Assembly (NCBI GenBank): GCA_016870695.1
Contig: VGAV01000059.1
Coordinates: 1 to 9,978 of the forward strand
Source: Actinomycetota bacterium
GTDB lineage: Bacteria > Actinomycetota > Actinomycetes > Actinomycetales > Microbacteriaceae
Direction: 5' to 3'
Length of the DNA stretch: 9,978 bases
Part shown: piece after piece, positions 1 through 7,234 of the stretch
How the letters are laid out: each line of letters begins with the position of its first letter
How positions within the stretch are numbered: position 1 is the stretch's first letter
Translations under genes and position numbers: made by a program
Notes under the pieces: model-generated
The model's input: the letters and a program-made list of their open reading frames with translations, nothing else
What the model was told of the DNA's origin: nothing
Database searches by the model: none

Positions 1-228
1 CCCCTGGATGCCATCGCCTCTCCCGCGCCCGAGGAGCGGTCGCGGGTCAACTGGCTCAACATCTTCTACGCGGCCGAGTGGGCCGTCTTCGCCGGCTTCG
101 CGCTGTATCTCTGGTACCGCCTCGCGCGGGACGCCTGGGAGAAGGAGGTCGAAGACCTCGAAGACGCGCAGGCCGAGGCCGCGGAGGCGGCGGGCGGAGC
201 GGCAGGGGTCGCGGCATCCCGCGACTAG
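1..228 (+). CDS. C-terminal end of a membrane protein, possibly SURF1-like (partial)
   Basis: Frame 1 is open from the window edge to a TAG at 226-228, giving 75 residues of a truncated gene. It reads as a short polar stretch, one hydrophobic segment (about residues 21-42, with FYAAEWAVFAGFALYLWYR) and a charged, Glu/Asp/Ala-rich tail of about 30 residues that looks helical and cytoplasmic. The pattern Asn-x-x-x-x-Tyr-Ala-x-x-Trp entering a last membrane helix resembles the C-terminal end of SURF1-family cytochrome oxidase assembly proteins. That match is from memory and weak, because the catalytic body lies outside the window. Third codon positions are almost all G/C, so the frame is real. 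The TAG stop forms the first three bases of the TAGACT box before the next gene, whose start is 10 bases downstream. Confidence 0.65.
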   Translation, partial: PLDAIASPAPEERSRVNWLNIFYAAEWAVFAGFALYLWYRLARDAWEKEVEDLEDAQAEAAEAAGGAAGVAASRD

Positions 229-231
229 ACT
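226..231 (+). promoter_or_regulatory. Putative -10 box of a leaderless promoter for the DUF3817 gene
   Basis: TAGACT fits the actinobacterial -10 pattern TANNNT and is followed by 7 bases and then the ATG at 239. The usual start of transcription would fall on or next to that ATG, and there is no Shine-Dalgarno sequence between the box and the start. A leaderless message is therefore the simplest reading. No good -35 hexamer is visible at 16-18 bases upstream, so the promoter is inferred mainly from the -10 and its spacing. The box overlaps the stop codon of the preceding gene. Confidence 0.5.
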
Positions 232-238
232 GGCAGCC

Positions 239-772
239 ATGCCCCGCGCCCCCAAGCTCGCCTCGTTCCCGGCGATCCGCGGAGCCCTGAAGTTCTACCA
301 GATCTGCTCCGTGATCACGGGTGTCGGCCTGCTGCTGCTGGTCGCCGAGATGATCGTGAAGTACACGCCCATCCACAAGGAGCTGTTCCTGGGCGGATCG
401 GGCGGCTTCCTGTGGTTCGCGGACGCCATCCCCGGCCCCGGATGCCAGTGGTTCTCGCTCTTCCTCCCGGGCGGCAACGGCTGCGACATCGTCTCCACCG
501 GCGACGGGCTGAACATCTCGCTCGCGATCCTCGTCGCGCACGGCTGGTTCTACGTCGTGTACCTCTTCTCGTGCTTCCGCATCTGGAGCCTCATGCGGTG
601 GCCGTTCCGCCGCTTCATCTTCCTCGCGCTGGGCGGCGTCGTGCCGTTCCTGTCGTTCGTCCTCGAGGTCCGCACCGCCCGCGGTGTGCGCGCCTACCTG
701 GCCGAGCGCGAGGCCGCCGAGGCATCCCCTCCCGCTTCCCCTGCCCGCACCGATAACGAAGGCATCCGGTGA
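239..772 (+). CDS. DUF3817-family integral membrane protein
   Basis: This 177-residue protein has three hydrophobic segments at about residues 22-40, 92-114 and 125-143, so it sits in the membrane. The actinobacterial DUF3817 family is small, three-helix and often found beside guaA. Its biochemical role is unknown, so no function is assigned. The ATG at 239 is chosen because it follows the previous stop by 10 bases and the TAGACT box by 7. The reading frame is open further upstream to 8, but that part lies over another gene in a different frame and has Arg/Pro/Ser-rich shadow composition. An unusual point is the long loop between helices 1 and 2 (about residues 41-91), which is Gly-rich and carries two cysteines (C69, C82). 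The end overlaps the guaA start by GTGA, implying one transcript with translational coupling. Confidence 0.88.
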   Translation: MPRAPKLASFPAIRGALKFYQICSVITGVGLLLLVAEMIVKYTPIHKELFLGGSGGFLWFADAIPGPGCQWFSLFLPGGNGCDIVSTGDGLNISLAILVAHGWFYVVYLFSCFRIWSLMRWPFRRFIFLALGGVVPFLSFVLEVRTARGVRAYLAEREAAEASPPASPARTDNEGIR

Positions 773-2349
773 CCGAACAGACCGAAACGTCCCAGCGCCC
801 CGTCCTGGTCGTCGACTTCGGCGCGCAGTACGCGCAGCTGATCGCCCGTCGCGTCCGCGAAGCGGGCGTCTACAGCGAGATCGTGCCGCACACCGCGACC
901 GCGTCCGAGATCGCCGCGAAGAACCCCGTCGGCATCATCCTCTCCGGCGGTCCTTCGTCGGTGTACGAGGACGGTGCTCCCCGCCTGGACACCGAGGTGT
1001 TCGACCTCGAGGTCCCGACCCTCGGCATCTGCTACGGCTTCCAGGTGATGGCGCAGGCGCTCGGCGGCGAGGTCGCGAACACGGGCCTCCGCGAGTACGG
1101 CGCCACCGACGCGACGATCGTCACCGAGGGCACGCTGCTGCAGGGGCAGCCGGTCGAGCAGAACGTGTGGATGAGCCACGGCGACCAGGTCTCGCGGGCG
1201 CCCGACGGCTTCGACGTGCTCGCGCGTACCGCGCACACCCCCGTCGCCGCGTTCGCGAACGACGCGCGCCGCATGTACGGCGTCCAGTGGCATCCCGAGG
1301 TCAAGCACTCCGATCACGGACAGAACGTCCTCGAGAACTTCCTCCACAAGGCGGCCGGCCTCCCCGCCGACTGGAACAGCGGCAACGTCATCGCCGAGCA
1401 GGTCGAGCGCATCCGCCAGCAGGTCGGCACCGGCCGCGTCATCTCGGCGCTGTCGGGCGGCGTGGACTCCGCCGTCTCCACCGCTCTGGTCCACGAGGCC
1501 GTCGGCGACCAGCTGATCGCCGTGTTCGTCGATCACGGACTCCTCCGCAAGGGCGAGCGCGAGCAGGTCGAGAACGACTACGTCGCCTCGACGGGCGTGC
1601 GCCTGATCACGGTGGACGCCCGCGAGACGTTCCTGAACGCCCTCGCCGGTGTCAGCGACCCGGAGCAGAAGCGCAAGATCATCGGCCGTGAGTTCATCCG
1701 CGCGTTCGAGCAGGTGCAGGCCGACCTGGTCGCGGAGGCGAAGGCCGAGGGCGAGCAGGTGCGCTTCCTCGTGCAGGGCACGCTGTACCCCGACGTCGTC
1801 GAGTCCGGCGGCGGCGCCGGCACCGCGAACATCAAGTCGCACCACAACGTCGGCGGCCTCCCCGAGGACCTGCAGTTCGAGCTCGTCGAGCCGCTGCGTA
1901 CCCTCTTCAAGGACGAGGTCCGCGCCATCGGCCGCGAGCTGGGTCTGCCCGAAGCGATCGTCGGCCGCCAGCCCTTTCCGGGGCCCGGTCTTGGCATCCG
2001 CATCGTGGGCGAGGTCACCGCTGACCGCCTCGAGATCCTGCGTGAGGCCGACGCCATCGCCCGCGCCGAGCTGACCAAGGCGGGACTCGACACCGAGATC
2101 TGGCAGTGCCCCGTCGTGCTCCTGGCCGATGTGCGCTCGGTCGGCGTGCAGGGCGACGGCCGCACCTACGGCCACCCGATCGTGCTGCGGCCCGTCTCGT
2201 CCGAAGACGCGATGACCGCCGACTGGACGCGCCTGCCCTACGACGTGCTGTCGAAGATCTCCAACCGGATCACCAATGAGGTGCGCGATGTGAACCGCGT
2301 GGTGCTCGACGTGACGTCGAAGCCCCCGGGGACCATCGAGTGGGAGTGA
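769..2349 (+). CDS. guaA: GMP synthase (glutamine-hydrolysing)
   Basis: It converts XMP, glutamine and ATP to GMP in the cytoplasm, the last step of guanine nucleotide synthesis. The protein is 526 residues, the usual length for the two-domain enzyme. The N-terminal class-I glutamine amidotransferase domain shows the nucleophile in GICYGFQ (C88) and its His/Glu partners in WHPE (H175, E177). The ATP pyrophosphatase domain has the P-loop SGGVDSA (229-235). The dimerisation/XMP-binding part carries RQPFPGPGL (400-408), and the protein ends in the family's typical PPGTIEWE. The start is GTG at 769, sharing GTGA with the DUF3817 stop. A modest ribosome site, GAAGG at 758-762, lies 6 bases before it. 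All key residues are present and the frame is intact. Strong hairpins lie just downstream. Confidence 0.98.
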   Translation: MTEQTETSQRPVLVVDFGAQYAQLIARRVREAGVYSEIVPHTATASEIAAKNPVGIILSGGPSSVYEDGAPRLDTEVFDLEVPTLGICYGFQVMAQALGGEVANTGLREYGATDATIVTEGTLLQGQPVEQNVWMSHGDQVSRAPDGFDVLARTAHTPVAAFANDARRMYGVQWHPEVKHSDHGQNVLENFLHKAAGLPADWNSGNVIAEQVERIRQQVGTGRVISALSGGVDSAVSTALVHEAVGDQLIAVFVDHGLLRKGEREQVENDYVASTGVRLITVDARETFLNALAGVSDPEQKRKIIGREFIRAFEQVQADLVAEAKAEGEQVRFLVQGTLYPDVVESGGGAGTANIKSHHNVGGLPEDLQFELVEPLRTLFKDEVRAIGRELGLPEAIVGRQPFPGPGLGIRIVGEVTADRLEILREADAIARAELTKAGLDTEIWQCPVVLLADVRSVGVQGDGRTYGHPIVLRPVSSEDAMTADWTRLPYDVLSKISNRITNEVRDVNRVVLDVTSKPPGTIEWE

Positions 2350-2364
2350 CGCTCCCTGTGCGCT

Positions 2365-2399
2365 GACGCCCCGGCATCCCTCGCGGATGCCGGGGCGTC
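2365..2399 (+). terminator. Perfect 15-bp hairpin after guaA
   Basis: GACGCCCCGGCATCC (2365-2379) pairs perfectly with 2385-2399 across a 5-base loop, starting 15 bases after the guaA stop. There is no T-tract, as is common for hairpin terminators in high-GC actinobacteria. Each arm contains the dispersed GGCATCC/GGATGCC 7-mer. The likely role is termination of the DUF3817-guaA transcript. Confidence 0.8.
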
Positions 2400-2428
2400 G
2401 CCCGTTCCCGGGGGCTCCGCGTATGCCG

Positions 2429-2468
2429 GAGTGGCCCCGGGGCCACCGTGCGCGCCCCGGGGCCACTC
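2429..2468. repeat. Second perfect hairpin/palindrome after guaA
   Basis: GAGTGGCCCCGGGGC (2429-2443) pairs perfectly with 2454-2468 across a 10-base loop. The left arm also contains most of a self-contained 16-base palindrome, GTGGCCCCGGGGCCAC (2431-2446). CCCCGGGGCCAC recurs 20 bases later at 2455-2466, so the element is both an inverted and a direct repeat. It lies 29 bases past the guaA terminator and could be a back-up terminator, a repeat element, or a structure protecting the guaA mRNA end. The rest of 2469-2570 shows only GC-rich sequence with no clear promoter. Confidence 0.6.
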
Positions 2469-2584
2469 GCGGTGCTTCGCTTTCCCCGCGGCGCGCCACC
2501 GCCCCCGGCGGCACGGCCGGTGCGGGAGGGTGAAGAACCGGGCCGCAGGCGGTCGACGCGGGCGGAGTGAGCGAGGATGAAGGG

Positions 2585-2716
2585 ATGCGCGACAGGTTCG
2601 TACGCCCGACCCGGGTGGATGCCGTCTTCCCCACGCTCGTGGCCCCCCGCACCCGCCCGGCGGGTATCGCTCCGGGCTTCTCGGTCTCCGGGCTCGTCGA
2701 GGCGGCCGCCCGGTGA
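2585..2716 (+). CDS. Small ORF (43 aa) coupled to the glycosyltransferase
   Basis: An ATG at 2585 opens a 43-codon frame ending in TGA at 2714-2716. A GAGG ribosome site at 2573-2576 lies 8 bases before the ATG. About 38 of 42 codons after the ATG end in G or C, the same bias as the neighbouring real genes. The stop shares GTGA with the glycosyltransferase GTG at 2713, the same junction style seen at DUF3817/guaA. The peptide begins MRDRFVRPTRVDAVFP and ends GFSVSGLVEAAAR. It is basic at the N-terminus, has no membrane helix or signal peptide, and I do not recognise it. It may be a real small protein made with the glycosyltransferase or a leader ORF that mainly loads ribosomes for it. A competing frame from 2577 has much poorer composition and runs over the glycosyltransferase in a shadow frame. 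Confidence 0.6.
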   Translation: MRDRFVRPTRVDAVFPTLVAPRTRPAGIAPGFSVSGLVEAAAR

Positions 2717-4089
2717 CCGAGTTCCCCGACGCCTGGTACCTCATCCTGTCGAGCAGGCTCATCCCCGACCTCGACGGCGGCTACACGATCTCCACCCTCG
2801 CCCGCGCGCGGCAGATGGCCGAGGCCGGCGCGGACGGCGGCCGCGGACCGCTCCTGCTGACCGTCGATCCCGGAACGGCGGAGGCGCACACCGCGCATCG
2901 CGAGGAATTCGTGCGCCGCGGTGCGGCAGCGGCATCCGGAGTCTTCCGCAACCTCTTCGACGAGGCGACCGGTCCCGCGGGGGGCGCGGCGGACTGGGCG
3001 CTCGCCGCCGCTCGACCCGGTCACCCCGATCCGGCCCTCGACTACCGCACGGTGGCCGACGGGGCCATCGAGCTCCCGGTCATCGTGGGCGACCCGGACT
3101 GGCACCTGACGACGGCGCCGGTCGTGATCCGGGATGCCACGGGCCGCACCGCCGGCACCGTCGAGGGCTTCGGCGGGCTCTACCGGGCATGGCTCACCGA
3201 TGTCGTCAGGCGGCTGCGCGCCGAACGCGACCGTCCGGTCGTCCTCGTCTGCGAGTCCCGGCAGCTGGGCGAGCTGCTCGTCGCGTGGGACGACCCGGAC
3301 GTGCGGATCGTCCACACGGTCCACACCATCCACCTCGACCCGCCGTTCACGGCGGACGCGCCCGTCAACCCGCTGTGGACGCGCTGGCTCGCGCTCGCGC
3401 CCCGCTTCGACGCGGTGCTCTGGCCGACGCCGTGGCAGCGCGACGAGGTCCGCGCCCGCTTCGGCGACGACCGTGTCGACGTCGTCGCCCCCCACGGAGT
3501 GGCCGGTCCCGCGTCACCGTCGACCGCGGACCGCGCGGGCGGCCCCGTGGTCGTGCTCGGTCGTCTGGCTCCCGGCAAGCGTCTCGACCACGCCGTCCGC
3601 GCCTTCGCGCGGGTGCTCGCGGCGGTGCCGCACGCGCGTCTCGAGCTCTGGGGCGACGGGGCGGAGCGCGCGCGGCTGGAGGCTCTGGTCGCCGCCGAGA
3701 CGGGTGTGGGGCACGCGGTGACCCTCCCGGGGCTCACGGCCGACCCGGGTGCGGTGCTCGACACCGCCGCGATGTACCTCACCACGTCGGCCTTCGAGGG
3801 ACAGGGACTCGCGCTGGTCGAGGCACTCGCGCACGGCGCCCCGGTGGTCGCGTACGACATCCGCTACGGCCCCCGCGACATGCTCGCGCACGGGGGCGGC
3901 ATCCTGGTGCCCGATGGGGACGAGCAGGCCCTCGCCGACGCGATCACCCGGCTGCTGACCGACGCCGACCTGCGGTCGAGGTTCTCCGCCGAGGCGCTCG
4001 CCGCGGCATCCACCCTCACCCCCGACGCGGCGATGCGGACGCTGGCCGCGGTCTGCGCCGACGTCCTGTCACGACCCGCACGGCGCTGA
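2713..4089 (+). CDS. GT4-family glycosyltransferase, teichoic-acid TagE-like
   Basis: The 458-residue protein has a GT-B fold layout and no signal or membrane helix, so it is cytoplasmic or peripheral. The C-terminal donor domain begins around residue 278 with VVVLGRLAPGKRLDHAV. It carries the retaining-enzyme E-x7-E motif FEGQGLALVE (E362, E370), followed by AHGAPVVAYDIRYGPRDM (373-390). The YDIxYGPxDM stretch is characteristic of poly(glycerol-phosphate) alpha-glucosyltransferases (TagE/TarE) and related accessory glycosyltransferases. The acceptor side has HTVHTIHLDPPF (201-212). The likely job is adding a sugar from a nucleotide-sugar to a wall polymer or protein; the exact acceptor is not deducible. 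The GTG at 2713 is chosen for its GTGA overlap with the small ORF and GAGG at 2699-2702. The adjacent minus-strand genes are convergent and unrelated. Confidence 0.88.
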   Translation: MTEFPDAWYLILSSRLIPDLDGGYTISTLARARQMAEAGADGGRGPLLLTVDPGTAEAHTAHREEFVRRGAAAASGVFRNLFDEATGPAGGAADWALAAARPGHPDPALDYRTVADGAIELPVIVGDPDWHLTTAPVVIRDATGRTAGTVEGFGGLYRAWLTDVVRRLRAERDRPVVLVCESRQLGELLVAWDDPDVRIVHTVHTIHLDPPFTADAPVNPLWTRWLALAPRFDAVLWPTPWQRDEVRARFGDDRVDVVAPHGVAGPASPSTADRAGGPVVVLGRLAPGKRLDHAVRAFARVLAAVPHARLELWGDGAERARLEALVAAETGVGHAVTLPGLTADPGAVLDTAAMYLTTSAFEGQGLALVEALAHGAPVVAYDIRYGPRDMLAHGGGILVPDGDEQALADAITRLLTDADLRSRFSAEALAAASTLTPDAAMRTLAAVCADVLSRPARR

Positions 4090-4097
4090 GGGGGTCC

Positions 4098-4122
4098 GCG
4101 GCGCCGGCCCTCACGGTGCCGC
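4098..4122. terminator. Candidate bidirectional terminator hairpin
   Basis: GCGGCGCCG (4098-4106) faces CGGTGCCGC (4114-4122), giving a 9-bp stem with one G-T wobble and a 7-base loop. It sits in the 44 bases between the convergent glycosyltransferase and the transporter-family gene. A short T run (GGGTTTC) follows on the plus strand. Its position suggests it stops transcription from both sides. Confidence 0.5.
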
Positions 4123-4133
4123 CCTGCGGGTTT

Positions 4134-4952
4134 CTACCGGTCCTTCTCGCGACGCGCGTCGGCGAACAGCTCCTTCGTCCGCAGCAGCCGTAGCGCCGTC
4201 ACGAGCACGAGCCCGCCGAGCACGTTGAACAGGAGCGTGTACGCGAACCAGCCGAGCCACTGCAGGTAGGTGATGTCGGCGCCGGACTGGATGGCCCCGA
4301 AGACGAGGAGCGAGTCCAGGATCGAGTGGAAGAGCTGCAGGCCGGCCAGCAGGAACCCGCCGATGACGGTCGCGACGATCTTGGCGGGGTCGGAGGTCGT
4401 GCCCTGTTGCATCCGGGTCATCAGGGTGATGGTGCTGCCGCCCAGCACGGCGAGGACGATGCTCTGCAGGCCGAACGGCGCGTCGACGTAGTGCGAGGCG
4501 GACTCGGCGAGCACGTCGTGCCAGTCGGGGAAGGCGGTGGTGAGCAGCCACATGAACACCCAGCCGCCGGCGAGGTTGGCCAGGAGGGTCCCGCCCCAGA
4601 GGCGGGCCAGCTGCCCGGCCGTGCCTTCCTTGGCGACGAGCGCGGCGATCGGCATGAGGAAGTTCTCGGTGAAAAGCTCGCTGTGGGCGAGGAAGAGCGC
4701 GATGAGCCCGACGCTGAACGCGAGGCCGGCGAGGAGCTGATCCCCGGTCTGGTACAGCACGCCGAGATACGCGGCGACGCCCAGCCCCACCTCGAGACCC
4801 CCGAAGAAGCCGGTGATGAGGACCACGCGCCACGGGCGCTGCAACCGCTCGGCGCCCTCGGTGACGGTGGTGTCGAAGGACTCGGCCAGCTCGTCCTCGA
4901 CCACCTCGTCCGACTCGCCGACCTCGCGCCGGCGGTCCTCGTCGTCGCTCAC
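4134..4952 (-). CDS. Formate/nitrite transporter (FNT) family membrane protein
   Basis: The product is 272 residues from the GTG at 4952. FNT proteins are pentameric channels for small monovalent anions such as formate or nitrite. An acidic cytoplasmic N-terminus of about 40 residues precedes roughly six membrane segments near residues 43-65, 72-90, 118-138, 160-178, 193-220 and 233-254. Family-like features are SELFTENF (91-98) and the pore-region histidine in QLFHSILDS (H209), in place of the FocA central His. The substrate cannot be told from sequence, and no formate or nitrite enzyme gene is adjacent. A GTG at 4967 would add five residues. I prefer 4952 because it shares GTGA with the stop of the upstream polymerase-domain gene. 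The two genes therefore form one transcription unit. The C-terminus is short and basic. Confidence 0.88.
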   Translation of the reverse strand: MSDDEDRRREVGESDEVVEDELAESFDTTVTEGAERLQRPWRVVLITGFFGGLEVGLGVAAYLGVLYQTGDQLLAGLAFSVGLIALFLAHSELFTENFLMPIAALVAKEGTAGQLARLWGGTLLANLAGGWVFMWLLTTAFPDWHDVLAESASHYVDAPFGLQSIVLAVLGGSTITLMTRMQQGTTSDPAKIVATVIGGFLLAGLQLFHSILDSLLVFGAIQSGADITYLQWLGWFAYTLLFNVLGGLVLVTALRLLRTKELFADARREKDR

Positions 4953-6172
4953 GACCGGCCCGCCCACGGGTCGTAGTCGGCGATGAGCTTCTCCTGCGCA
5001 GGCCGCTCCTCCTCGGGGACGTGCTGCAGGTTGACCCGCACCCGGTACCAGAGCGAGCTCGATCCCCGCATGCCGTCGACGAGCACGTCGGCGGGGTGCA
5101 GCTGCGCAGCGGACTCCGGATGCCGCTGCCTCCAGGTCTCGAGAGCCTCCAGCGCCTCCGGCTTGGTCTTGGTCCGGGCCACCTCGATGAGCGGCATCGT
5201 CGAGGCGCGGCGTCCCGAGCCGTCGGAACCGCGGGGAGGCTTCTCGGTGGGGCCCATCTCGGTGGCCAGCGCCAGCAGGCCCTCCAACGACCCGGCCGCG
5301 TCGTCGATGCCGGCGTGCGGGTCGCCCAGGGACGCGAACCGTTCGGGCACGGTGAGCACCGTGAACGCCTCGGGGCGCCGGTCACGCACCTCGTCCCAGG
5401 TCAGCGGCGTGGACACGCGTGCGTCGGGGAGCGGTCGGATCGAGTAGGCCGAGGCGACGGTGCGGTCCTTGGCGTTCTGGTTGAAGTCGACGAAGACGCT
5501 CTCGCCCCGCTCCTCCTTCCACCAGCGTGCCGTGGCGAGGCCGGGGGCCCGGTTTTCCACCTCGCGCGCAAGCGTCTCAGCGGCTAGGCGCACGTCGGCG
5601 AACCCCCATTCCGGGCGGATGCGCACGAGGATGTGGAGGCCGCGCGAGCCTGAGGTCTTCGGCCAGCCGACGAGGCCGTGATCCTCGAGCACCTCGCGCG
5701 CGATGAACGCGACGTCGACGATCTGCGCCCAGTCGACCCCCGGCATCGGGTCGAGGTCGACCCGCAGCTCGTCGGGGTGATCGAGGTCCTCGGCGCGCAC
5801 CGGGTGGGGGTTGAGGTCGAGGCATCCCAGGTTCACCACCCAGGCGAGGCCGGCGGCGTCGCGGAGGACGGTCTCCTCGGCCGACGTGCCGGAGGCGTAG
5901 TGCAGCGTCGCGGTGTCGACGAAGGCGGGGTGGTTGTCGGGGACCCGCTTCTGGAAGAACGGTTCCTGACCCAAGCCCTTCGCGAACCGCTTGAGCACCA
6001 TCGGCCGGCCGCCCGCACCGCGCAGCGCGCCGTCCGCGACGGAGAGGTAATAGCGGACGAGGTCGAGCTTGGTCAGACCCGGCTCGGGGAAGACCACCCG
6101 GTCCGGGCTCGTGACGCGCACCTCGTGCCCGTCGACGTCGAGGGTCTCGGCGGGCGTCTTCGTGGGGCTCAT
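4949..6172 (-). CDS. Stand-alone LigD-type polymerase/primase domain protein
   Basis: The product is 407 residues. It belongs to the archaeo-eukaryotic-primase-like polymerase domain family of bacterial NHEJ LigD proteins, which add ribo- or deoxynucleotides at broken DNA ends. Visible motifs are the metal-binding pair in RVDLDP (D139, D141), the nucleotide-binding KTSGSRGLH (172-180) and the third acidic residue in VFVDFNQN (D229), followed by KDRTVASAYSIRP. The active site looks complete. There is no ligase (KxDG) or phosphoesterase domain, so this is a single-domain enzyme. The roughly 100-residue extension after the core ends in YDPWAGRS and resembles the longer mycobacterial stand-alone proteins (Rv0269c type, from memory). 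No ku gene lies in the window. The ATG at 6172 lies 6 bases after a TAACCT box and has no ribosome site, implying a leaderless message. Confidence 0.93.
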   Translation of the reverse strand: MSPTKTPAETLDVDGHEVRVTSPDRVVFPEPGLTKLDLVRYYLSVADGALRGAGGRPMVLKRFAKGLGQEPFFQKRVPDNHPAFVDTATLHYASGTSAEETVLRDAAGLAWVVNLGCLDLNPHPVRAEDLDHPDELRVDLDPMPGVDWAQIVDVAFIAREVLEDHGLVGWPKTSGSRGLHILVRIRPEWGFADVRLAAETLAREVENRAPGLATARWWKEERGESVFVDFNQNAKDRTVASAYSIRPLPDARVSTPLTWDEVRDRRPEAFTVLTVPERFASLGDPHAGIDDAAGSLEGLLALATEMGPTEKPPRGSDGSGRRASTMPLIEVARTKTKPEALEALETWRQRHPESAAQLHPADVLVDGMRGSSSLWYRVRVNLQHVPEEERPAQEKLIADYDPWAGRS

Positions 6173-6178
6173 GGCGCG

Positions 6179-6206
6179 AGGTTAGCGCCGCGGCATCCTG
6201 TGTCGA
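6179..6206 (-). promoter_or_regulatory. Promoter of the LigD-polymerase/FNT unit (leaderless)
   Basis: Reading the minus strand, TCGACA (6206-6201; one mismatch to TTGACA) is followed after 16 bases by TAACCT (6184-6179), a good TANNNT -10 box. Six bases later comes the ATG at 6172, so transcription should start at or within a base of the start codon. This is the best promoter in the window. The -35 lies inside a loop bounded by GGATGCC (6233-6227) and GGCATCC (6198-6192), an inverted pair that could have regulatory meaning. Confidence 0.7.
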
Positions 6207-6300
6207 GACCCCTTGCGGGGGATCCCGGATGCCACGACCTCACCGCCGAGGGTCGTCAGATGCCGTCGCGGGAACGGGGAAGGCCGTGCCGGGGAACGAC

Positions 6301-6331
6301 GAAGGGCCGCCCCGAAACGGGACGGCCCTTC
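6301..6331 (-). terminator. Rho-independent-like terminator of the YccA-family gene
   Basis: On the minus-strand transcript GAAGGGCCGTCCCG pairs with CGGGGCGGCCCTTC through 14 continuous base pairs, including one U-G wobble, around a 3-base UUU loop. It starts 15 bases after the stop codon at 6347. On the plus strand the wobble becomes a C/A mismatch, so the hairpin is tuned to the minus transcript. That fits a terminator for the gene upstream of it. Confidence 0.82.
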
Positions 6332-6346
6332 GTGCGATGGGATGCG

Positions 6347-7216
6347 TCAGTTGTTGCCGCGCAGGATCGCGAGGATGCGCAGGATCTCGACGTACAGCCA
6401 CACGACGGTGACCATGATGCCGAAGGCGCCGACCCAGCCGTACACACGGGGAGCGCCGTTGCGCACGCCGCGCTGGATCTGGTCGAAGTCGAGCACCAGC
6501 GAGTACGCGGCCATGATGACCACGAAGACACCGATGATGACACCGAGCGGGATGCCGAAGATCTCGATGCTGCTGCGCAGACCGAAGGCGCCACCGGCGA
6601 GCGGCACGTTGAACAGCATGAGGCCGAGGTTGACCAGGCTGAACACCAGGTAGCCGACCATGGCGATCATGAAGATCTTGGTGGCGCGAGCGGAGGCGCG
6701 GATCTTGCCGCTGGCGAAGAGCGCGAGGGTCACGCCGACGACCGAGAGGGTCGCGAGCGTCGCCTGCACGACGATGCCGGGGAACTGGAACTCGAAGAAC
6801 GCCGAGATGCCACCGACGAACAGACCCTCGAACGCCGCGTAGGCGACGAACACGGGGACCGACGGCTTCTTCTTGAAGATGGCGACCATCGCGAGGACGA
6901 ATCCGCCGAGGCCACCGATGATCATCGGGGCGACGTTGGGTCCGGACGTCACCGAGACGCTGCTCATCGTCCAGATCCAGCCGACGACGGCGGTGACGAC
7001 GAGCACGCCGAACAGCGCGAGCGTCTTGAAGACGGTGTCTTCGACCGTCATGCGGCCGGTGTCGACCGAGCTGGCGGCCGGGGCGGCGTAGGCCCCCTCG
7101 AGACGCGCGTCCACTGCGGGGTCGGCGGCCGGGGGCGGGCTGTAGCGCGTCTGCGCGCCACCGGCTCGGGGGTCCTGGAACGCCGGGGTATTGAATGCCG
7201 GGTTGTTGAGGGCCAC
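6347..7216 (-). CDS. Bax inhibitor-1/YccA family membrane protein
   Basis: The product is 289 residues. A polar Pro/Ala/Asn-rich cytoplasmic N-terminus of about 55 residues precedes a core starting at MTVEDTVFKT (56-65). The core has about seven hydrophobic segments, near 66-84, 97-113, 121-143, 147-168, 180-204, 217-243 and 259-286. The C-terminal part has LDFDQIQRGVRNGAPR (242-257) followed by a last helix ending in YVEILRILAIL. The acidic pair D243/D245 sits where BI-1 family members carry the aspartates linked to proton-dependent calcium leak. Family role: membrane stress or ion homeostasis, poorly defined in bacteria. The start is GTG at 7216, with a GGAG ribosome site (7231-7228) 11 bases before it, which is rather long. 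It is a single-gene unit with its own terminator, and its start region faces the divergent phosphodiesterase gene. Confidence 0.92.
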   Translation of the reverse strand: MALNNPAFNTPAFQDPRAGGAQTRYSPPPAADPAVDARLEGAYAAPAASSVDTGRMTVEDTVFKTLALFGVLVVTAVVGWIWTMSSVSVTSGPNVAPMIIGGLGGFVLAMVAIFKKKPSVPVFVAYAAFEGLFVGGISAFFEFQFPGIVVQATLATLSVVGVTLALFASGKIRASARATKIFMIAMVGYLVFSLVNLGLMLFNVPLAGGAFGLRSSIEIFGIPLGVIIGVFVVIMAAYSLVLDFDQIQRGVRNGAPRVYGWVGAFGIMVTVVWLYVEILRILAILRGNN

Positions 7217-7234
7217 GGGAACTCACACTCCAAA

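Noticed and set aside
8..238. Longer form of the DUF3817 protein starting at 8
   Set aside because: The extra residues are Ser/Pro/Arg-rich, overlap the upstream gene in another frame, and lie before a plausible -10 box next to the ATG at 239.
700..768. Guanine riboswitch or attenuator before guaA
   Set aside because: guaA starts inside the DUF3817 stop with no untranslated leader, so there is no room for an aptamer.
694..3495. Minus-strand open frame of over 900 codons antisense to guaA and the glycosyltransferase
   Set aside because: It lies opposite two clear genes, and its composition (runs of Arg, Ala, Gly, Asp, Val) is the usual antisense shadow of GC-rich coding DNA. No domain is recognisable.
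2577..4193. Plus-strand frame of 538 codons overlapping the glycosyltransferase
   Set aside because: It is Arg/Pro/Gly-rich shadow sequence in the wrong frame. The glycosyltransferase motifs lie in the frame starting at 2713.
4140..4952. Assignment of the FNT gene specifically as focA or nirC
   Set aside because: No formate or nitrite enzyme gene is adjacent and the visible motifs fit the family but not a particular substrate.
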